Below, piece by piece: positions 57,101 to 64,000 of a stretch of 64,000 bases of DNA (position 1 is the stretch's first letter; every line of letters begins with the position of its first letter). The stretch lies in NCBI GenBank assembly GCA_914767715.1, contig OU612069.1:29449387-29513386 (forward strand), written 5' to 3'. The notes beneath the pieces were generated by a model. The model searched no databases, had not been told where the DNA came from, and saw only the letters and a list, made by a program, of their open reading frames with translations. Source of the stretch: Membranipora membranacea (taxonomy: Eukaryota; Bryozoa; Gymnolaemata; Cheilostomatida; Membraniporidae). Both the position numbers and the translations under genes were made by a program.

Positions 57101-60100
57101 GACAGGCTAACTGTCTGTGTGTCTGTATAAGCTGCCGATGACAGGCTAACTGTCTGTGTGTCTGTATAAGCTGCCGATGACATGCTAACTGTCTGTGTGT
57201 CAGTATAAGCTGCCGATGACAGGCTAACATTCTGCTGATTTATATGACTGACAGGTAGTACAGAACAGTGATGAGTTATTTGAGAGAGAAGAATTCTCCG
57301 CCTCCCCAGATCCCGGATGGCCCGACTGTTTTAACTCCGGTGTCTTTGTATTTACTCCTAGTCAGGATACTTATAATAAACTAGTCCAGTTTGCTCAGCA
57401 GCACGGCAGCTTCGACGGTAAGTAAAACTTCACCTTACACATTAGCTTAGAGCTAGCTTGTGATTGTAGATTAAGGCAACTTATTGTCTTAGAATAATTC
57501 CAACAAATAAGATCAATTTTTGTAATCATAGGTTGTTCCTGTTTTAACTATATCAGATCAGTGAACTAACTAATGATTCACAACTCATAGTCATATAATG
57601 TACAGTTAAAAATTGGCTTTAAATTTAATAACATTGGTCTTAGAACATTCTTCTGATGACTGGAAGTCATTAACACCAGGTAGTGATTATTTGAGAAAGA
57701 TGAGTTACAAGCAGTTTACCAAGTGAGTCGGGTTGTTGACTGTATATTATGGTAGTGAGTCAGGTTGTAAATAAAAGCCTGACTATGACATGCACTGGTC
57801 TTTGGGTAGTTTTTAAGTAAATGAAAATAATATTGTGATATATTGATATATATTATGCCAGTAATGTTGATCCTTATAAATATATTGAATAATCCTCTAG
57901 TCTGCAGTTTCTGATAGAAAATTGACAGTAATAATGTAGACACATTGATTGACCACACATACCAGACCACACATACCAGACCACACATAAAGAATGTTAT
58001 TATCCGTATAGTTATTTTGTAACCAGACCACACGTATAGAATATTGTTCTCTGTATCCGTAGGAGGAGATCAGGGTTTACTGAATCTATATTACTCTGAC
58101 TGGGCTTATACTGATATAAGGAAACATCTACCCTTTATATATAACGTCGTGTCACAAGCATTCTACTCATATCTACCTGCGTTTAGACAGTAAGTACCCC
58201 TTGTGTGTGTGTCTGTGTAAGAGACCCTACGCTCCCTGTGTGGGATGTGGGTGTAAGGTTTGGTTACGCTCCCTTGTTTGCTCTTGTGTAAGGGACACTG
58301 TTGTCTCCTCTTTATCGCGTATGACTTTCATTAGACATTTATCGCATTCCCCTTAGCTGGAATGACTATATCCAGTTTAACCCTAGTATGAAACGTCCAT
58401 GTCTATAATGGCTGTCAGCAGGTAGAGGGGGTATACCCCTATCACCCTCACTGCTGTCAGTCAGTCCATAAACTTTGTATATGTAAGGAGTTGTTTCCCT
58501 ATTGTTATTTATGTCAGTGAGGGAGTGAGTCAGTGACTCATGGAAAGACATGTGACAGCATGGAAAGACATGCTGACAAGCTGGAAAGACAGCTAAAACC
58601 TACTACAAGGGGTCCCAGCAATGGGCCATGTAAGGCCAATAACCCTAACACGTACGCTGTGTTTCATAGGGTGGCAATGGTGGAATGGAATGTGCTGTGG
58701 GATGAGAGAACACAACTCCGAGTAGTGAATAGCGGGCTATCTAATTAGCGCCATCGACCCATTCTTTTTTGGGGATGGTGAGATGGCGCAATCGGTTAGC
58801 GCGCTTGCTATTCACTGCCAGGCGATTAGTGCCGCAGGAGTTGTGGGTTCGAGCCCCACTGGGGGAGCTTTCATTGTTGATTGTTCCAGCCCCCAGCACC
58901 CTCGGGTGTATACCTCTCCTGTGTACTTGTCTACTGACTGACTCATGGAAAGACATGTGACAGCATGGAAAGACATGCTGACAAGCTGGAAAGACAGCTA
59001 AAACCTACTACAAGGGGTCCCAGCAATGGGCCATGTAAGGCCAATAACCCTAACACGTACGCTGTGTTTCATAGGGTGGCAATGGTGGAATGGAATGTGC
59101 TGTGGGATGAGAGAACACAACTCCGAGTAGTGAATAGCGGGCTATCTAATTAGCGCCATCGACCCATTCTTTTTTGGGGATGGTGAGATGGCGCAATCGG
59201 TTAGCGCGCTTGCTATTCACTGCCAGGCGATTAGTGCCGCAGGAGTTGTGGGTTCGAGCCCCACTGGGGGAGCTTTCATTGTTGATTGTTCCAGCCCCCA
59301 GCACCCTCGGGTGTATACCTCTCCTGTGTACTTGTCTACTGACTGACTCATGGAAAGACATGTGACAGCATGGAAAGACATGCTGACAAGCTGGAAAGAC
59401 AGCTAAAACCTACTACAAGGGGTCCCAGCAATGGGCCATGTAAGGCCAATAACCCTAACACGTACGCTGTGTTTCATAGGGTGGCAATGGTGGAATGGAA
59501 TGTGCTGTGGGATGAGAGAACACAACTCCGAGTAGTGAATAGCGGGCTATCTAATTAGCGCCATCGACCCATTCTTTTTTGGGGATGGTGAGATGGCGCA
59601 ATCGGTTAGCGCGCTTGCTATTCACTGCCAGGCGATTAGTGCCGCAGGAGTTGTGGGTTCGAGCCCCACTGGGGGAGCTTTCATTGTTGATTGTTCCAGC
59701 CCCCAGCACCCTCGGGTGTATACCTCTCCTGTGTACTTGTCTACTGACTGACTCATGGAAAGACATGTGACAGCATGGAAAGACATGCTGACAAGCTGGA
59801 AAGACAGCTAAAACCTACTACAAGGGGTCCCAGCAATGGGCCATGTAAGGCCAATAACCCTAACACGTACGCTGTGTTTCATAGGGTGGCAATGGTGGAA
59901 TGGAATGTGCTGTGGGATGAGAGAACACAACTCCGAGTAGTGAATAGCGGGCTATCTAATTAGCGCCATCGACCCATTCTTTTTTGGGGATGGTGAGATG
60001 GCGCAATCGGTTAGCGCGCTTGCTATTCACTGCCAGGCGATTAGTGCCGCAGGAGTTGTGGGTTCGAGCCCCACTGGGGGAGCTTTCATTGTTGATTGTT

Positions 60101-62914
60101 CCAGCCCCCAGCACCCTCGGGTGTATACCTCTCCTGTGTACTTGTCTACTGACTGACTCATGGAAAGACATGTGACAGCATGGAAAGACATGCTGACAAG
60201 CTGGAAAGACAGCTAAAACCTACTACAAGGGGTCCCAGCAATGGGCCATGTAAGGCCAATAACCCTAACACGTACGCTGTGTTTCATAGGGTGGCAATGG
60301 TGGAATGGAATGTGCTGTGGGATGAGAGAACACAACTCCGAGTAGTGAATAGCGGGCTATCTAATTAGCGCCATCGACCCATTCTTTTTTGGGGATGGTG
60401 AGATGGCGCAATCGGTTAGCGCGCTTGCTATTCACTGCCAGGCGATTAGTGCCGCAGGAGTTGTGGGTTCGAGCCCCACTGGGGGAGCTTTCATTGTTGA
60501 TTGTTCCAGCCCCCAGCACCCTCGGGTGTATACCTCTCCTGTGTACTTGTCTACTGACTGACTCATAGAAAGACATCTGACAGCATGGAAAGACATGCTG
60601 ACAAGCTGGAAAGACAGCTAAAACCTACTACAAGGGGTCCCAGCAATGGGCCATGTAAGGCCAATAACCCTAACACGTACGCTGTGTTTCATAGGGTGGC
60701 AATGGTGGAATGGAATGTGCTGTGGGATGAGAGAACACAACTCCGAGTAGTGAATAGCGGGCTATCTAATTAGCGCCATCGACCCATTCTTTTTTGGGGA
60801 TGGTGAGATGGCGCAATCGGTTAGCGCGCTTGCTATTCACTGCCAGGCGATTAGTGCCGCAGGAGTTGTGGGTTCGAGCCCCACTGGGGGAGCTTTCATT
60901 GTTGATTGTTCCAGCCCCCAGCACCCTCGGGTGTATACCTCTCCTGTGTACTTGTCTACTGACTGACTCATGGAAAGACATGTGACAGCATGGAAAGACA
61001 TGCTGACAAGCTGGAAAGACAGCTAAAACCTACTACAAGGGGTCCCAGCAATGGGCCATGTAAGGCCAATAACCCTAACACGTACGCTGTGTTTCATAGG
61101 GTGGCAATGGTGGAATGGAATGTGCTGTGGGATGAGAGAACACAACTCCGAGTAGTGAATAGCGGGCTATCTAATTAGCGCCATCGACCCATTCTTTTTT
61201 GGGGATGGTGAGATGGCGCAATCGGTTAGCGCGCTTGCTATTCACTGCCAGGCGATTAGTGCCGCAGGAGTTGTGGGTTCGAGCCCCACTGGGGGAGCTT
61301 TCATTGTTGATTGTTCCAGCCCCCAGCACCCTCGGGTGTATACCTCTCCTGTGTACTTGTCTACTGACTGACTCATGGAAAGACATGTGACAGCATGGAA
61401 AGACATGCTGACAAGCTGGAAAGACAGCTAAAACCTACTACAAGGGGTCCCAGCAATGGGCCATGTAAGGCCAATAACCCTAACACGTACGCTGTGTTTC
61501 ATAGGGTGGCAATGGTGGAATGGAATGTGCTGTGGGATGAGAGAACACAACTCCGAGTAGTGAATAGCGGGCTATCTAATTAGCGCCATCGACCCATTCT
61601 TTTTTGGGGATGGTGAGATGGCGCAATCGGTTAGCGCGCTTGCTATTCACTGCCAGGCGATTAGTGCCGCAGGAGTTGTGGGTTCGAGCCCCACTGGGGG
61701 AGCTTTCATTGTTGATTGTTCCAGCCCCCAGCACCCTCGGGTGTATACCTCTCCTGTGTACTTGTCTACTGACTGACTCATGGAAAGACATGTGACAGCA
61801 TGGAAAGACATGCTGACAAGCTGGAAAGACAGCTAAAACCTACTACAAGGGGTCCCAGCAATGGGCCATGTAAGGCCAATAACCCTAACACGTACGCTGT
61901 GTTTCATAGGGTGGCAATGGTGGAATGGAATGTGCTGTGGGATGAGAGAACACAACTCCGAGTAGTGAATAGCGGGCTATCTAATTAGCGCCATCGACCC
62001 ATTCTTTTTTGGGGATGGTGAGATGGCGCAATCGGTTAGCGCGCTTGCTATTCACTGCCAGGCGATTAGTGCCGCAGGAGTTGTGGGTTCGAGCCCCACT
62101 GGGGGAGCTTTCATTGTTGATTGTTCCAGCCCCCAGCACCCTCGGGTGTATACCTCTCCTTTATGTCAGTGAGGGAGCAACTCCAAACTACCAAGCATTT
62201 TTCATTATTGATGGATTCATGTTTATAATAATATTTCTTCGACTGATACAAATTCACACCTCTACAATAGTTTCAGTTCTTCCATCCCAACAGTGATACT
62301 AAGATCAGAGCCTCACATCTCACACTGTTTACTGTTTATCTTATAGATTTGGAGTTAATACTAAGATCTGCCATTTTATCGGAGCAGTCAAACCTTGGAA
62401 CCACCGAGTCGATGAACTAACAGGTAACACTCTCTGTCTCACCTCACCTCACCTCTCTGTCTGATCGCTCTGACTAATCGCTTATCTGCCTCACAACAAA
62501 ATGCTAATACCAAATCAGACACATAAATTATGTTAACATCGTTAACCTTAGAGCTTATCTCATTACTTAAATAATGCGGAGGCTTGTATCGGTATTACTC
62601 TTAGGCTTGTATCGGTATTACTCTTAGTGTTTAACATGACTTTCCGGTGTTAGGGTGTGTTACCATTGTGAGGGATCGCTCTCACCTGGCTAACCAGGCT
62701 CTCACCCAGCTAATCAGGCTCATGGTCTATTTTTAATGTAACTGCTTGACTATCCCCCTCTCTTTTATTTCCTTATCCAAACAAGAAGAAGATATTAAAT
62801 AGGTTAAATTTAGCGAGTTGTGAAGCTCCATAATATGTTTATTTCTCAGGACGAGTAATCGGACAGACTAGTACTGGATTTAAGTGTATGATGTTCAGTG
62901 ATTGTGATGTTTGA
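54162..62914 (+). CDS. GYG: Glycogenin (self-glucosylating primer of glycogen synthesis)
   Basis: Coding exons 54162-54295 (exon from 54097), 55929-56103, 57255-57417, 58063-58189, 62347-62423 and 62850-62914 join in phase to 246 residues. Glycogenin is a GT8-family cytosolic glucosyltransferase that attaches glucose from UDP-glucose to its own tyrosine. Visible: [16 protein letters not shown] at the start; DADT at 99-102 (Mn2+/nucleotide-sugar DxD motif); [15 protein letters not shown] at 121-135; [10 protein letters not shown] at 156-165; HLPFIYN then FYSYLPAF at 191-198, holding the acceptor tyrosine; and [10 protein letters not shown] at 209-218. All catalytic landmarks are intact. The sixth exon is less certain: it adds only 21 residues, and the linker plus glycogen-synthase-binding C-terminus seen in vertebrates is absent, so this may be a short isoform or further exons may lie beyond. 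The frame is also open upstream of the chosen ATG to the acceptor at 54096, so an N-terminal extension is possible. Confidence 0.93.
54258..54409 (+). repeat. GYG: 38-bp tandem copies of the glycogenin exon-1 splice donor
   Basis: Four copies of the block ATAACTCCTGATGTCAGTGA-GCATATGAG plus GTAAGGGTG. The last exonic base of each donor falls at 54295, 54333, 54371 and 54409, exactly 38 bp apart. The first is the true exon end; reading through it gives AGG TAA, an immediate stop. Confidence 0.93.
56104..56410. repeat. Two-copy duplication of about 140 bp at the start of glycogenin intron 2
   Basis: The block from TTTACTGACTTCTCCAGTCG through CCAGTCCTCTTAGTCACC is repeated at about 56270-56395 with few changes. 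It begins about 25 bases after the exon-2 donor. Confidence 0.85.
56650..57237. repeat. 37-43-bp minisatellite next to the glycogenin exon-3 acceptor
   Basis: About thirteen copies of GTATAAGCTGCCGATGACAG followed by GCTAACTGTCTGTCTGTGTG, varying in the number of CTGT/GTGT steps. The array ends about 17 bases before the exon-3 acceptor at 57254, so it contains the likely branch-point region. Confidence 0.93.
58509..62177 (+). mobile_element. Tandem array of 405-bp tRNA-derived SINE-like units in glycogenin intron 4
   Basis: Nine tRNA-like heads, at 58771, 59176, 59581, 59986, 60391, 60796, 61201, 61606 and 62011, are spaced exactly 405 bp. The units look essentially identical; a few changes are visible near 60567. 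Each head has an A-box (TGGCGCAATCGG, first at 58784) and a B-box (GGTTCGAGCCC, first at 58846). Just before it is a degenerate antisense copy of the head (58711-58755) separated by a T-run, so each unit can fold back. The whole array is bracketed by TTATGTCAGTGAGGGAG at 58509-58525 and 62161-62177, a 17-bp target-site duplication. Open frames in the units are not genes. Confidence 0.9.
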
Positions 62915-63123
62915 TGTAAAGTATGATGTTGAGTTGTTTGTTTGTTTCTCAGGACGAGTATTGTATGTTTGTATGTTTGTATTTTTGTTCCTCCTAAAAT
63001 CAACAGTGCGACGTACCGGAGTGAATTCCACTGGAGAAAAAAATTTAGTCAGTAAAATATTAAACGATAGAAATAGTTACTAAAATATTATATTAAAAGT
63101 TAGAGTATTTATAAAAAGAAGTG
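62915..63123. other. Sequence after the last modelled glycogenin exon
   Basis: It contains a second, shorter copy of the TTTCTCAGGACGAGTA exon boundary at 62945 (TGTTTCTCAGGACGAGTATT) and AT-rich DNA. A further glycogenin exon cannot be excluded. Confidence 0.4.
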
Positions 63124-63711
63124 TGTAGCGGCAGCCGTGGTTAAGTTCTTGAGTTATTTATTGAGCCGGAAGTCTCGAACTGATGCCATTAAGACACCGT
63201 GAAAACTACAAAGTTTGAACAACAAGTTGGTAAAAATGTGTTTCTAAAAGTATAAAATTAGCAGGTATAACATCAAATACAGTTGAGACTTTTACATTAT
63301 TTCACATCAAAGATATTAACAGTTCAGATTCACAGAAAAAGTAAAGTTATTAATTACCTGATTGGCTCTATAAAACGGCTGTGCTAAATTGGTGGAACAT
63401 GACATGACCTTCCATGGCTAGGCCAAGCATAGGACAAATCTCTATGATCAATACACAAGTATTTATAGTCAGTTAAATTGTTTACAAAAACATCTGAATG
63501 ATTCATATAGCTTCATAGCGGGCGACAGCAAGACAGCAAACCACCGAACAGGTGGATATCTGATTAATAACCACAAAAGGTTACAAAATATTTACTGGTT
63601 GGTGACAAAAGCATGGGTTTATGAATCACTTTCTTATGAAAATATTAGGCTTTATAGAGTGCAAAATAGATAAACAAGATGAGCTAAAATTAGGCCATGC
63701 TGGCCGTTACA
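63124..63711 (-). mobile_element. LTR of a minus-strand LTR retrotransposon (3' LTR)
   Basis: The reverse complement of 63124-63711 begins TGTAACGGCCAGCATGG and ends GCCGCTACA. It is homologous along its whole length to the solo LTR at 46765. Immediately upstream on the minus strand (63712-63721) is TAGGTGGGAG, a purine-rich tract as expected just before a 3' LTR. The body of the element therefore continues to the right, past the window. The base pattern points to a Ty3/Gypsy-like element but no domain is visible to prove it. Confidence 0.88.
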
Positions 63712-63847
63712 CTCCCACCTAAAACCACTTTGGTTTTAAAATAATTTAAGGCCAGCTGATAGCCATTAAAACAGTGTTTACTGGTACGCATTATGTACTG
63801 TCTGATTTGAGTTTGTGTAGTAATGCTGACATGTGAAGATTCTTAGG

Positions 63848-64000
63848 CTATAGGTTTGGTTTGAGTGAGTAGGTACTCCATGAAGGTTGAACATAATTTG
63901 TTCGCAAGGGTGGATGTGGCAGCTTCACTAAACGGCGGTAATCCCATTTGCGCATGACAGCGGCGTTGTGTTCCAGTTGGAACTTCTGAGTTGCTTCACA
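63848..64000 (-). CDS. C-terminal end of an internal retrotransposon frame (partial)
   Basis: Between the window edge and the LTR, the minus strand is open for 50 codons and stops at TAG (63850-63848), about 140 bases before the polypurine tract. The fragment is basic and has no diagnostic motif. I infer from position that it ends the element's polyprotein or last frame. Confidence 0.4.
   Translation of the reverse strand, partial: CEATQKFQLEHNAAVMRKWDYRRLVKLPHPPLRTNYVQPSWSTYSLKPNL

Noticed and set aside
58771-58870. A functional tRNA gene in each 405-bp unit
   Set aside because: A- and B-boxes and the T arm are good, but the acceptor strands do not pair and the anticodon arm lacks the invariant T before a credible anticodon; treated as tRNA-derived.
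58540-62296. Many repeated open frames of 62-71 codons on both strands at 405-bp spacing
   Set aside because: They are translations of the tRNA-derived repeat unit, identical from copy to copy, and overlap the A- and B-boxes; they are not protein genes.

Overview
The window is nuclear DNA of an animal, probably an invertebrate. Its genes are split by GT-AG introns of a few hundred bases to several kilobases. It encodes a TNF-superfamily ligand (a metazoan family) and is AT-rich, full of minisatellites, microsatellites and small inverted-repeat transposons. I cannot fix the phylum. Exon models were built by hand: splice sites were chosen so that reading phase closes at every junction and the protein matches a known family.

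Layout. 684-12819 (+): 3' half of a SART3/Prp24-type U4/U6 snRNP recycling factor, two RRMs and the C-terminal Lsm-contact motif; its 5' exons lie before the window. 16638-25912 (+): a complete eight-exon, 336-residue type II membrane TNF ligand with a furin site, with a TATA box upstream. 41385-27237 (-): three head-to-tail paralogs (C, B, A), each with four coding exons and only phase-1 introns, encoding proteins with an MGC..S N-terminus (myristoylation/palmitoylation type), a Pro-Tyr-Gly-rich middle and a small hydrophobic GGM.AGAL tail. 53974-44397 (-): a partial gene for a small Cys/His zinc-binding protein I cannot name. 54162-62914 (+): glycogenin, with the catalytic DAD motif and the acceptor-tyrosine region.

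Between and inside the genes lie at least nine inverted-repeat elements, several with recognisable target-site duplications; a solo LTR with a 5-bp duplication; the terminal LTR of a related element running off the right edge; and a run of about nine 405-bp units with a tRNA-like Pol III promoter inside a glycogenin intron, the whole run bracketed by a 17-bp duplication.

The most unusual theme is tandem amplification of exon-intron junctions. Gene C has 31 copies of its exon-1 splice donor at an exact 70-bp period, and glycogenin has four copies of its exon-1 donor at a 38-bp period. In both, reading past the first donor soon meets a stop, so only the first donor appears productive. The five genes do not form a pathway; RNA processing, cytokine signalling, membrane-peripheral proteins and glycogen priming are simply neighbours.
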